From: Luteibacter sp. UNCMF331Sha3.1
GTDB lineage: Bacteria > Pseudomonadota > Gammaproteobacteria > Xanthomonadales > Rhodanobacteraceae
Assembly (NCBI RefSeq): GCF_900109915.1
Contig: NZ_FOBU01000001.1
Location: 62,001-126,000 of the forward strand
DNA length: 64,000 bases
Reading direction: 5' to 3'
Shown here: in pieces, positions 28,441-37,444 of the stretch
Numbering within the stretch: the stretch's first letter is position 1
How the letters are laid out: each line of letters opens with the position of its first letter
Made by a program: the position numbers and the translations under genes
The notes under the pieces: generated by a model
The model's input: only the letters and a program-made list of their open reading frames with translations
Databases searched by the model: none
What the model was told of the DNA's origin: nothing

Positions 28441-29175
28441 TTACCAGCGACCGGTCGTCGCGCCGCCATCGACCGGCAGCACCACACCGTTGATGAACGA
28501 GCTGTTGGCGAGGTAGACCACCGCGTCGGCGATGTCCTCCGGACGGCCGAGGCGGCCCGCCGGATTCAGTCCGCTCAGGAACCCATGCGTCTCCGGCGCG
28601 TGCATCGGGGTCTCGATGATGCCCGGGGCGACCGCGGTCACCTTGACGTTGTACGGCGAGAGTTCGAGGGCGAGCGCACGGGTCGCGTCGTTCAGGCCAC
28701 CCTTGATCAGGACGGCGATCGTCGCCGGGACGTTACGGTCCGGATGCAGCGCGACGCTCGCGGTGATGTTGATGATGTGACCTTCCTTGCGGGCGGACAT
28801 GTGGCGGGCGGCCACCTGCGAGGGATAGACGAAACCGCGCAGGTTCGTATCGATCAGCGCGTCGATCTCCTCCACCGTGAAGTCGGCGAACGGCTTCGCG
28901 TTGAAGATGCCGGCGTTGTTCACCAGCACGTCCACCTTGCCGAAACGGGCGATGGCGCGTTCGAAGAGCGCCTCGGCCGTGGTGGGCAGCGAGATGTCGC
29001 CGGCGACGCCCAGGAAACGCTCCGGGTTGCCGAGGGCGGCGGCGGCCTCGTCGAGCCGGGCCTGGCTGCGGCCGTTACCGACCACGTTGTAGCCCAGGTC
29101 GAGGAACGCCCTGGCGATGGAGAGACCGAGCCCGCTGGAGGCACCGGTGACGACGACGGTCTGCTTGGTACTCAT
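28441..29175 (-). CDS. Short-chain dehydrogenase-like protein lacking the catalytic tyrosine
   Basis: Rossmann-fold SDR of 244 residues with the nucleotide motif GASSGLGLS and the NNAG motif. The expected YxxxK reads AVLIK, so the active-site tyrosine is absent, as in the paralogue at 26367. The serine region (NITASVALHP) is retained. It is the first gene of the unit divergent from the LysR gene and is followed closely by the tautomerase gene. Confidence 0.85.
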   Translation of the reverse strand: MSTKQTVVVTGASSGLGLSIARAFLDLGYNVVGNGRSQARLDEAAAALGNPERFLGVAGDISLPTTAEALFERAIARFGKVDVLVNNAGIFNAKPFADFTVEEIDALIDTNLRGFVYPSQVAARHMSARKEGHIINITASVALHPDRNVPATIAVLIKGGLNDATRALALELSPYNVKVTAVAPGIIETPMHAPETHGFLSGLNPAGRLGRPEDIADAVVYLANSSFINGVVLPVDGGATTGRW

Positions 29176-29281
29176 GACATTGACTCCGGATGGTTGATGG
29201 GCGTCCCGGATGCCCCGGGGCTGGAACACACTCTATTGATGCGCAGCCCGTAGATAAATAAGATCGGAAGCAATTGAATCG

Positions 29282-29294
29282 TTACATGGTGTAA
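29282..29294. promoter_or_regulatory. Palindrome before the LysR gene, candidate operator
   Basis: TTACATGGTGTAA, an exact 5-base inverted repeat around three bases. It ends three bases before the LysR-type gene start, in the 122-base divergent region shared with the dehydrogenase-tautomerase unit. The T-N11-A form fits a LysR-type site, and its position would suit autorepression. Confidence 0.5.
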
Positions 29295-29297
29295 TCC

Positions 29298-30215
29298 ATG
29301 CACAGACAGTTCGACGACCTCATGCTCGGCAGCGTCGAGCTGTTCTGCCTCGCGGGCGAGCTCGGCGGCTTCACCGCCGCCGCCACCGCGGCGGGCGTGA
29401 CGCCCGCCGCGGTGAGCCGCGCGGTGGCTCGACTGGAAGCGCGACTGGGCATTCGCCTCTTCGTGCGCAGCACGCGGCAGATCCGCCTCACCGATGCCGG
29501 ACGCGTGTACATGGAGCAGTGCCGCCAGGCGCTGTCGCAGTTCGCCGACGCGGAGCGCATGGCCACCGGCGAAGACACGCAGCTATCCGGCCGCTTGCGC
29601 ATCAGCGTGCCGACGACGTACGGACATCACCGCCTGCTTCCCTTGCTACCCGCGTTCCATCGCGAGCATCCGAACGTGCGCCTCGACCTGCACATCAGCA
29701 ATCGCAACGTCGGCTTCGCGGACGAAGCCTTCGACCTGGCGATACGCGTGCGTCCGCAGGCGGACTCCACGATGATCGTCCGCCATCTCGAAGACGCGCC
29801 CCTGGTGGTGATCGCATCGCCGGCGTACCTGAAGGAACACCGCGCACCGAAGACGCTGAAGGATCTCGACGACCACGAATGCATCCAGTTCGACCTGCCG
29901 AGCAGCGGACGGCGCATTCCCTGGCTGTTCCGCAACGGCAAGGAAGACATCGAGTACGAGACCGAGAGTTGCTTCGCGGTATCGGAAGACGTGCTTGGCG
30001 GCGTCACGCTCGCGCGTGCGGGGGCCGGCCTCTTCCAGACATATCGCTTCGTCGTGGAGCGCGAACTTGCCGAAGGTACGCTGGTGGAAGTGCTTCCCGC
30101 CTTCGGCGGTCGCTCGCGGCCTTACAACCTGCTCTATCCGCACAGCCGCTTCGTGCCGCCGCGCGTACGGGCGTTCATCGATTTCCTGACGTCGCATGTA
30201 GCGATCAACGGATGA
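29298..30215 (+). CDS. LysR-family transcriptional regulator
   Basis: A 305-residue regulator with an N-terminal winged helix-turn-helix (about 10-65: FTAAATAAGVTPAAVSRAVA) and a C-terminal periplasmic-binding-like effector domain (about 90-300). It is of the CrgA/AaeR-like group. It is transcribed away from the dehydrogenase-tautomerase unit, the usual arrangement for control of the divergent genes. No ribosome site is obvious before the ATG. Confidence 0.92.
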   Translation: MHRQFDDLMLGSVELFCLAGELGGFTAAATAAGVTPAAVSRAVARLEARLGIRLFVRSTRQIRLTDAGRVYMEQCRQALSQFADAERMATGEDTQLSGRLRISVPTTYGHHRLLPLLPAFHREHPNVRLDLHISNRNVGFADEAFDLAIRVRPQADSTMIVRHLEDAPLVVIASPAYLKEHRAPKTLKDLDDHECIQFDLPSSGRRIPWLFRNGKEDIEYETESCFAVSEDVLGGVTLARAGAGLFQTYRFVVERELAEGTLVEVLPAFGGRSRPYNLLYPHSRFVPPRVRAFIDFLTSHVAING

Positions 30216-30227
30216 CTAAGCGCTCTG

Positions 30228-30296
30228 GTGGGAGCCAGCCTGCTGGCGAAGGGTGCTCGCGGCAAGCTCCCCACCGCCAGCAGGCTGGCTCCCGCC
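30228..30296. repeat. Inverted REP pair (REPIN-like) in convergent gap
   Basis: GTGGGAGCCAGCCTGCTGGC with inverted partner GCCAGCAGGCTGGCTCCCGC, about 70 bases. It fills most of the 96-base gap between the LysR and autotransporter genes, which face each other. No T-run, so any terminator role would be hairpin-based. Confidence 0.8.
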
Positions 30297-30311
30297 CGAA
30301 GCGATAACACG

Positions 30312-33300
30312 TCAGAAAGTCCATCGTGCGCCCAGCGTTGCCGACCAGCCTCGCGCACCGGCATCGCCGAGCTTCCGCTGCCAGTCGGCTTCGCCGTAGA
30401 GCGAGATGCCGCGCCTCCACGTGAACGTTCCACCCAGCCCCACTTCGAGCATTCGCCCGAAGCGACCGCCGGCGAACGTCTGCGACACGTCGTACCCCTC
30501 CGCGCCCACCGCCACGGCGGAGCGGCCACCCCAGCCGCGCACGACGTTCAGCCGCGCATACGGTGTCGCACGACTGCCCGCATCCGTGCTCCACGTGCGA
30601 TCGAGACGCACGCCGGCACGTCCGATGGTCTGCTCGAACGCGTCGTAACGCGTCGTCGTTCCATCGCGATCCGTCTGGTTTCGCAGGCCGATGTGCTGTC
30701 TCGAGAGCTGCAGCTGCGGCTCGAGGTTCCAGCCATTGTCAAACCACCACGGATACCCGGTTTCGATCGAGCCGGTCCAGCCAGACCCGCGCACGCGTGC
30801 GACGTCCCTCGCGCGCGCCGTGTCGATGTCGCCGCGGTGACGGTCTCCGGATGCCACGATGTCGATGTAGTACCCGTCGTGCATCTGCCAGGTCACGAAC
30901 ATCGCGACGGCATGGGTGGTGAACTTCGCATGGCTGTAGCCATCGCGGGCTTTCGGATCGATGCGTGTCGTGCCGTGCGTGTACGCGACGCCAGCCCGCA
31001 GCACCGACGCGTCGCCGTCGATCGCGAGGATGTTTGCGCCTGCCTGCACTGCGCGCGTGTCGACGTCGTAGCCGAAGCCGAAGTCGCGGAACGAGCGGTC
31101 GGTAGCATAGCGGTAGTCTCCACCGAGGACGCGCACGAACGTCTCGCCACCGAGGCCCTCGCCACGCTCGTCCATGTCGCGGATCTCGCCGAGCCGACGA
31201 TGCAGGTTGTCGACCGCGCGATACCCGAAGATCGCCAGCGCCGACGGCGAGACGATATACGCGGGCACCTGCGGCGCCACCGCCGCGCGCGCTTCGGCGA
31301 CGATCGGCCCGCCGGGTGGCGGGGCCGGCGGCTCGACATACGCCGTGCCCGTCGGCGGTGTGGGAGCCGGCGACGCGGCGGTCGGCGCGGGGCATGGTCC
31401 GTCGCAGACGATCACGTTCGCGAGGCGGTAGTCCCAGAACGCATTGCCGCTGGTCGCCCCGCTCACGACACGCTGCGCCGCGTCGCTCGCGCCCGGCCCG
31501 AACGCGTACAGACCGTATTGCCACGGGCCGAACGCAAGATACCCGCCGGCCAGGCGGAACGCGCCGCCCGTCGACGCGCCAGCCACCTGCACGATCGAGA
31601 TGCCCTCGTTCGCGCCTACGTAGCCGCTGGCGTCGGTGTCCGTGTAGGCACCGGTGCTCGCCGCTGCGGCGATCGCATCGATGGTGGTTTCGCCCGACGC
31701 ATCGCCCTGTACCAGCAGCCGATCGGTCGCCTGCGCGGCGAGCGAACCACCGGCGTCGAGCCGACTGACCAGACGCAGCCGCCCCGGTCCGCCGCTGTAG
31801 TTGCCGTCGACGGCGAGGCTGTTTCCCGGGGAGCCACTGCCGTTGGTCAGATCGATCAGGCCGGCATTCGCGACAGTCGCCGAGCCGGCGCTGCCACCCG
31901 CGATCACGGGATGCACGCCGTTCCCCGCGAACAGCGTCGATGAGGGATCGACGATCACTTCGCTGTTGGCGAGGCGCAGGTTGTCGGTCAGCGTGAACCG
32001 CGCGCCACCGTTGAATGCAATGGTGTTCCAGCCCACGCCGAGGTTGATGCCCTTGTCGAGCGTATCCGTCGCGAACGATCCGCCCCGCGCTTCCGTGCCA
32101 CCGAAGGTCAGCGTATTGCCGCCGCCGGTACCCGCGACGAGGTGGTATGTGGTCGATGTGTCGACCGCGCCCACGTTCGCCGCATTGCCCGTGCCATCGC
32201 CCATGGTCAGGCCGCCATCGAGCGTGCCGCCCGTCCAGGCGAACGCATCGGTGCCCGCGCCCGTCGCGACATCGCCGCGCACGGCACCGCCGGTGAGCGT
32301 CACGGTGTCGTTGCCCGCGCTGCCGCGCACCGCCACCGCGGCCGGGCTGGCGGAGGCGATCGTGCCCGTGTTGGCGAAGCGCGTGCCGCCGCCATTGGCG
32401 AGATCGACGACCGGCGCGGTCACGCTCGCCGACGAGAGCGAACCGCTGTTGGCCGCGGACGACGCGGTGCCCGCGATCAGCGCCGACCCACCCGCCGCGC
32501 TGCGGATCTCGACGGTACCGCCGGTGATCACCGCGCCCGTGGTCAGCGCCTGGATACCTGTCGCGCCCCCGCCGTTGCCGCGGATCAGGAAACCGGGCCC
32601 GACCGCGACGTCGCCGGTCGTCGCGGTACCGCTCGCCGTGCGGAACGCGTAGCCCACACCGCCGCCGTCGACCTCGATCGTCGCCGTGGATGCGGGATCG
32701 ATGCTCGTCGCCGTGCGCAGCCCGGCCCCGTCGCCGACGCGAAGCGTGGCGCCGGACAGCGTGATGGCCGATATCTCGGCTGCGTTCTCGATCGCGTTGG
32801 CGCTGCCGAGCGTCGCGATCGTCGTTCCGGTGGCGAGCAGCGATGTCGCGCGCGCGTCGAGCAGCACGCCATGCGCGCTGCCGCGCGTGACGATGGCCGA
32901 GTCCCCGGCGCCCAGCACGAGCCCCGCGCCCGCGACGAGCTGCACGCCGGCGATGCCGTCGTCGACGACGATGGAACCGGCGGGGGCCAGTCGCTGGGCA
33001 CCGTCGCCCTCGACGCGCACGCCGGTTCCGCTGCCGACGTGGATCGTGCCGTTGTTCGCGAACGTGCCACCGGAGCGCAGCAGTGCCCCGGTCGCGTTCG
33101 GGCCGGAAAGCGTGACGGCCGCACGATTCGCACCTCGCGCATTCGTTTCCACGATGAAACCCGTCGCGCCGGCGCCCGTGAACGTCATCGCCCCTTCGTT
33201 GGACAACGTCGCACCGTTGCGCGCGATGTAGCCTGTCACGCCGGCCTGCGACGCGTTCAGCGCCGCGAGGCTCGTCAGCGATGTCGTGCCGACGAGCCCC

Positions 33301-35747
33301 CCGGTCGTCGCGCCGGTCAACGCGTGTTTCTGGCCATCGGCGATGCCTGCGATCGCGCCCGTTCCCGTGAGCGACATCGTCGTCGCGGCGTCGATGGTGC
33401 CCGTGGAACCGCCTTCCGCCACGACACCGGTCGCGCCGGCGCCGGACACGCCGATCACGGCGTTGCGTGTGTTGAGTACCGAACCGCTACCGCTTCCGAG
33501 GATGCCGGTGGACTGCGTGCCCGACGCGCTCATCGTCAGTCCGGTGCCGTCGAAATCCGCTCCCGTGTCGAGCCGGAACAGTGTCGACTGCGGCGTCGAG
33601 ACATCCAGCGTGGAGCCGCCGTTGACGTTGATGTGCGCCTCGTTGCCGAAGGCGAAGAAACCGATCTGCTTCGTGCCGCTCGCGAACGCGGGGGCCGCGC
33701 CGGCCGCCACGTCCACGGTCGCCCGGCCCCGGGCGTGGATGCCGATGGCGCCGTCGCCGAGCAGGTTCACCGCGCCTTGAACGTTCGCCCGCGCGCTGGC
33801 CGCGCCCTGCCCCTCCGCCCACACGCCGATGTTGCGCGTCCCGCTCGACGGATCCGCCCCGCCGGCGACGTTGATCGTGCCCGTCGAGGTGACGAGCGAT
33901 GCGACGGTGGCCGTGGAAAGGGCCTTGATGCCGGTGCCATTGACGCCGGCGAGGTTGATCGTTCCGCTGTTCGACACGCCGCCCGCCGCACCCGCGTTCT
34001 GCGCGAGGATGCCGACGTTCTCCCGCGGTACCGCCGCGGCGCGGCCGTTGACGGCGATGGTGCCGGCGTTGTCGACCCGCGCGCCCGGCGACGTCACGAG
34101 GATGCCGGCGGCGTTCTGCGTGAGCGTGCCGATCGTGATGTTGCCGAGATTGGAGACCGTTCCCGCCGTCGGCACGTTGATGCCCGTCGTGATCGTTCCC
34201 TGATTGACCGCCACGTCGAACGACGGTGCGCCGGCCACGGTCTGCGGCCCGCGACCGATGTAGATCGTTCCCGTGGCGGTATTGGTGAAGCTCGCGGTCG
34301 GGTCGTTGACGGCGACGCCGTCCATCGACCCGTTCGAGCGCGAACCCGTCACGCCCACGTTGACGATGCCCGCGTTCGTCGCGGTGCTGCCCGCACCCAC
34401 GCGGATACCCGTCGATTTACCGGCACCGTTCGTCGCGCCGGTCGCGAGGTTGAGGATGCCCGGATTGTCGAACGTGCTGCCGTCGACCACGTCGACCACG
34501 TTGGCGCCGAACGACCCGTTGATGAGCAGGCCAGCGGCGTTGCGGAAGAAGTTGCCGTTGATCGTGCCGTTGTTCGTGCCGGCGCTGTTGCCGGTAAGCA
34601 TCAGCGCCGTGCCGTCTCCCGTGGAACGCAGGGTGGCGAGGGTGCCGTCGATGACCGCCGTCGCGCCGCTTTCCGCGCGCACCGCGCCGTTGTTCGCGTT
34701 CTGCACTTCCAGCACGGCGCCGGTCGCCACATGCCCGTGCGCGTCCGGTCCCACCAGATGCATGGCGATGCGGTTGCCGATCGGCTGGGCCACTTCGTCG
34801 GGCGGACTGTCGGCGGTGATGCCGTAGACGATCTGCTCGCTGGTGGACGTATAACCCTGCGCGAACAGGCTCGCGTACCGCGCGGGATCGAGGTTGCCCG
34901 CCTGCATCTGCGCGATGAGGAAGTCGTTGTAGGCGCGCAGTCCGGCGTCGTCGTTGACGGTGTGCGTGGTCGTGACCCCGTCGGTCGTGGTCACGCCGAA
35001 CGTGCCGCCATAGTGCGCGACGAACGTCACGCCGAACGTCTGCGGCACGCTGGGATCGGCCACCTGCCCGATGAAGATGATGCGGTTGGCCGACGTCCAG
35101 TCGACGTTGCTCGCGACCCCGCCGGTGCCGTCCGCGTAGAAGAGCGAGCTCTGCTTCGCCGCCATGGTCCAGGCGTTCGTCGCCGCGCCGCTTTCGGCAC
35201 CGGGCTGCCCGATCGCCACGGTCAGCGTGCCCCCGCCCGACGTGACCGTGCCGACGCGCGCGTCGAGGTACTGCTGGTCGTTGACGTTGACGACATCGGG
35301 CACGCGGCTGTCGTACGTGTAAGGGTCGAGCGGCACCAGGTTGGCCGTGTTGTACGCCGACACGACCCGCCGCCCGCCGGTGATCGGATCGGGCACGCTG
35401 ACGCCGAAGTTCTGCGTGCCGGGGTTGAGCCGGCCGACACCGATCCATTCCCTGCCCGACACGATGCGACCCAGACCATCGAGCTCGCGCAGCGTCGTGT
35501 CCTGCGACCCCCCGATGCCCGACTGGAATTGCGGCGGTCCCGACATCGTCACCGTCGCGCCGGGGGCGACCACGGTCTGGCCGACCTTTCCATCGTTGTC
35601 GATGGGGTTGTAAGGCGGAAGCGTCACGGTCTGGGACCGTGCCGCGTGGTGTTGACCGGCGAGCGCCAGTGCGACGGCGACGAAGAGCGCGCGACGCGCC
35701 CGCGAACCGTTCCGGTGGGAACGGACATCCGAATGCCACGGTTCCAT
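30312..35747 (-). CDS. Giant autotransporter (type V secretion)
   Basis: A surface protein of about 1811 residues that exports itself through a C-terminal beta-barrel. It has a long N-region and signal (RRALFVAVALALAGQHHAARSQ), then a passenger of about 1450 residues rich in Gly/Ala/Thr/Asn with repeated NSGTI/NAGTI-type beta-helix turns. A short segment with CDGPC and a proline-rich linker (PAPTPPTG...PPAPPPGG) follows, then a translocator domain of about 290 residues ending in aromatic F (LGARWTF). No protease or lipase motif is recognised; adhesion or biofilm function is an inference from the fold. The ATG at 35747 is chosen because the signal follows; the frame is open further upstream across the psd region without protein-like sequence. 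Confidence 0.88.
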   Translation of the reverse strand: MEPWHSDVRSHRNGSRARRALFVAVALALAGQHHAARSQTVTLPPYNPIDNDGKVGQTVVAPGATVTMSGPPQFQSGIGGSQDTTLRELDGLGRIVSGREWIGVGRLNPGTQNFGVSVPDPITGGRRVVSAYNTANLVPLDPYTYDSRVPDVVNVNDQQYLDARVGTVTSGGGTLTVAIGQPGAESGAATNAWTMAAKQSSLFYADGTGGVASNVDWTSANRIIFIGQVADPSVPQTFGVTFVAHYGGTFGVTTTDGVTTTHTVNDDAGLRAYNDFLIAQMQAGNLDPARYASLFAQGYTSTSEQIVYGITADSPPDEVAQPIGNRIAMHLVGPDAHGHVATGAVLEVQNANNGAVRAESGATAVIDGTLATLRSTGDGTALMLTGNSAGTNNGTINGNFFRNAAGLLINGSFGANVVDVVDGSTFDNPGILNLATGATNGAGKSTGIRVGAGSTATNAGIVNVGVTGSRSNGSMDGVAVNDPTASFTNTATGTIYIGRGPQTVAGAPSFDVAVNQGTITTGINVPTAGTVSNLGNITIGTLTQNAAGILVTSPGARVDNAGTIAVNGRAAAVPRENVGILAQNAGAAGGVSNSGTINLAGVNGTGIKALSTATVASLVTSTGTINVAGGADPSSGTRNIGVWAEGQGAASARANVQGAVNLLGDGAIGIHARGRATVDVAAGAAPAFASGTKQIGFFAFGNEAHINVNGGSTLDVSTPQSTLFRLDTGADFDGTGLTMSASGTQSTGILGSGSGSVLNTRNAVIGVSGAGATGVVAEGGSTGTIDAATTMSLTGTGAIAGIADGQKHALTGATTGGLVGTTSLTSLAALNASQAGVTGYIARNGATLSNEGAMTFTGAGATGFIVETNARGANRAAVTLSGPNATGALLRSGGTFANNGTIHVGSGTGVRVEGDGAQRLAPAGSIVVDDGIAGVQLVAGAGLVLGAGDSAIVTRGSAHGVLLDARATSLLATGTTIATLGSANAIENAAEISAITLSGATLRVGDGAGLRTATSIDPASTATIEVDGGGVGYAFRTASGTATTGDVAVGPGFLIRGNGGGATGIQALTTGAVITGGTVEIRSAAGGSALIAGTASSAANSGSLSSASVTAPVVDLANGGGTRFANTGTIASASPAAVAVRGSAGNDTVTLTGGAVRGDVATGAGTDAFAWTGGTLDGGLTMGDGTGNAANVGAVDTSTTYHLVAGTGGGNTLTFGGTEARGGSFATDTLDKGINLGVGWNTIAFNGGARFTLTDNLRLANSEVIVDPSSTLFAGNGVHPVIAGGSAGSATVANAGLIDLTNGSGSPGNSLAVDGNYSGGPGRLRLVSRLDAGGSLAAQATDRLLVQGDASGETTIDAIAAAASTGAYTDTDASGYVGANEGISIVQVAGASTGGAFRLAGGYLAFGPWQYGLYAFGPGASDAAQRVVSGATSGNAFWDYRLANVIVCDGPCPAPTAASPAPTPPTGTAYVEPPAPPPGGPIVAEARAAVAPQVPAYIVSPSALAIFGYRAVDNLHRRLGEIRDMDERGEGLGGETFVRVLGGDYRYATDRSFRDFGFGYDVDTRAVQAGANILAIDGDASVLRAGVAYTHGTTRIDPKARDGYSHAKFTTHAVAMFVTWQMHDGYYIDIVASGDRHRGDIDTARARDVARVRGSGWTGSIETGYPWWFDNGWNLEPQLQLSRQHIGLRNQTDRDGTTTRYDAFEQTIGRAGVRLDRTWSTDAGSRATPYARLNVVRGWGGRSAVAVGAEGYDVSQTFAGGRFGRMLEVGLGGTFTWRRGISLYGEADWQRKLGDAGARGWSATLGARWTF

Positions 35748-35986
35748 GTTGTCTACCCCGTGACCACCACCCTGTATGGCGGTGTGGAGCGCAAGCATCG
35801 TCCGTGGCGCCGGCGTCGGCCCGGGGTCCCCACCCCACGCAGTTCGCCTCCGCCCTGCATGGCGGTCGCGCGGCACCGGTCCGCTCGAGCTTCCGTCGCG
35901 AACCGACCTTCGCCGCTTATCGGCCGACCTCGATGAAGGAAACGTGTAGAGAGCCCCCCGGACGTGGATCATCGGGCGTGGTCCCC

Positions 35987-35992
35987 TATACT
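35987..35992 (+). promoter_or_regulatory. Probable -10 box of psd (leaderless transcript)
   Basis: TATACT ends seven bases before the psd ATG, and no ribosome-binding sequence intervenes (CCCGCGC). With usual spacing transcription would start at or one base before the ATG. The -35 region is weak. Confidence 0.5.
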
Positions 35993-35999
35993 CCCGCGC

Positions 36000-36845
36000 A
36001 TGAAGCCCAACGTCCTGCTGCAGTACATCCTCCCGCACCGGTTCCTTTCCCGCATCGTCTACCAGGCGACCCGCTGGCCGTGGACCCCATGGAAGAACTT
36101 CCTCATCGGGGAGATCGTCAAGCGCTACGACGTCGACATGAGCCAGGCGGCGCAGCCCGATCCGTTCGCCTACCCGCATTTCAATGCGTTCTTCACGCGC
36201 AAGCTGAAGCCCGATGCCCGGCACGCGGATCCGGATCCGCAGGCCGTCGTGTCGCCGGCCGATGGCCGGATCAGCCAGTCGGGCCGCATCCGCGATGGCC
36301 GCATCTTCCAGGCGAAGGGCCAGGAGTACACAGCCGCGGAACTGCTCGGCGACGAGGCCGCGGCCGCGCCGTTCCGCAACGGCAGCTTCGTCACGATCTA
36401 CCTCTCGCCCCGCGACTATCACCGCGTGCACATGCCGCTCGAAGGCGACCTCACCGGCACCACGCACGTGCCGGGACGCATCTTCAGCGTGGCCCCCTTC
36501 GCCGTGGAGGCGATCCCGCGCCTGTTCGCCCGCAACGAGCGGCTGGTCTGCCACTTCGACGGCGCGCACGGCCCCTTCGTGTCGGTGATGGTGGGTGCGA
36601 TCCTCGTCTCCAGCGTCGCGACCGTCTGGGACGGCCTGACCATCCCGCCGTACGCCCATGCGATCCGTCGCAGCGACTGCCGCGAGCGGAAGGTGCACCT
36701 CGACCGCTTCGCCGAAATGGCCCGCTTCAACATGGGGTCGACGGTCATCCTGCTGCTGCCGGAAGGCTACGCACTGGACGAACTTCAACCGCAACAACAG
36801 GTTGTCGTTGGCCAGCGCCTGGGCCGGTGGTCGGGCCAGGCCTGA
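36000..36845 (+). CDS. psd: Phosphatidylserine decarboxylase
   Basis: Inner-membrane pyruvoyl enzyme that makes phosphatidylethanolamine from phosphatidylserine. The 281-residue proenzyme keeps the charge-relay residues D88 (SPADG) and H144 (YHRVHMP) and the self-cleavage site GST at 246-248, where S247 becomes the pyruvoyl group. The start is chosen at MKPNVLLQYILPHRF, the usual N-terminus, although a frame opens 36 bases earlier. Confidence 0.97.
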   Translation: MKPNVLLQYILPHRFLSRIVYQATRWPWTPWKNFLIGEIVKRYDVDMSQAAQPDPFAYPHFNAFFTRKLKPDARHADPDPQAVVSPADGRISQSGRIRDGRIFQAKGQEYTAAELLGDEAAAAPFRNGSFVTIYLSPRDYHRVHMPLEGDLTGTTHVPGRIFSVAPFAVEAIPRLFARNERLVCHFDGAHGPFVSVMVGAILVSSVATVWDGLTIPPYAHAIRRSDCRERKVHLDRFAEMARFNMGSTVILLLPEGYALDELQPQQQVVVGQRLGRWSGQA

Positions 36846-36849
36846 GCGC

Positions 36850-36874
36850 GTGACGGCGCGCGTCACAATGTGAC
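36850..36874. promoter_or_regulatory. Two overlapping palindromes, possible operator
   Basis: GTGACGGCGCGCGTCAC (36850-36866) and GTCACAATGTGAC (36862-36874) share the GTCAC half, giving three spaced GTGAC/GTCAC half-sites. They lie just after psd and about 110 bases before the unknown gene at 36983. No regulator is assigned. Confidence 0.4.
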
Positions 36875-36982
36875 GAAAACGTCTTACATTTGACTCATGG
36901 CCGGCGTATCCTGCGTCGACCGTCGTTCGCTGGGGAAGCTCGACGGGACCGTAAGAAGCATCCGTACTAGGGGAAGTAGTCC

Positions 36983-37429
36983 ATGCGTCTGGTCACCCAT
37001 CTCATTGCCGTCAATCGCGAAATCCGGCTTCGTCGCCAGCTCGCGGACATCGAACGCGTCGTGCTCGCCCTTCCGGTGCGGGCGCATGCGGACCTGCAGC
37101 AGCTGGTTCGCCGCGAGATGGAGCAGGCCGCCGCCTGCGACTTTCCCCACCTCTACGGCACCCCGCCCGAAGAGCGCTACAGCACCTATGGCCACGGCCC
37201 CGATATCGGGCTGGGCAAGGCGCGCTCCGAGAATCCGCTGATCGCCACCCGCGGCGTGGCGTTGTGGATCGCCGCCGTTTACCACGAGACCCTCGATTCG
37301 CGACGCCCCGGCATGGAGGACCTGCATCGGCAGATCCTGCGCCTCATGCGTCAGATCAAGGAGCTCTCCGCCTCGGAACGACGTGACGCCACCGCTGCGT
37401 GGATGAACGAACCGCAGGCGGTGGCGTAA
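36983..37429 (+). CDS. Conserved-looking small cytoplasmic protein, unknown function
   Basis: 148 residues, no signal peptide or membrane helix, rich in Arg/Glu/Leu and mostly helical in character. Distinct segments are VNREIRLRRQLADIERVVLA, a CDFPHLYGTPPEERY segment in the middle and a helical C-terminus (LHRQILRLMRQIKELSASE). GGGGAAG lies about ten bases before the ATG. It is separate from psd (137-base gap with palindromes) and faces the lytic transglycosylase gene across 15 bases. I do not recognise the family. Confidence 0.75.
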   Translation: MRLVTHLIAVNREIRLRRQLADIERVVLALPVRAHADLQQLVRREMEQAAACDFPHLYGTPPEERYSTYGHGPDIGLGKARSENPLIATRGVALWIAAVYHETLDSRRPGMEDLHRQILRLMRQIKELSASERRDATAAWMNEPQAVA

Positions 37430-37444
37430 CAGCCCCCAGCCGGT

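Noticed and set aside
32142..35936. A long open frame antisense to the autotransporter (about 1264 codons)
   Set aside because: Arg/Ala-rich low-complexity translation without motifs, fully inside a well-supported gene on the other strand.
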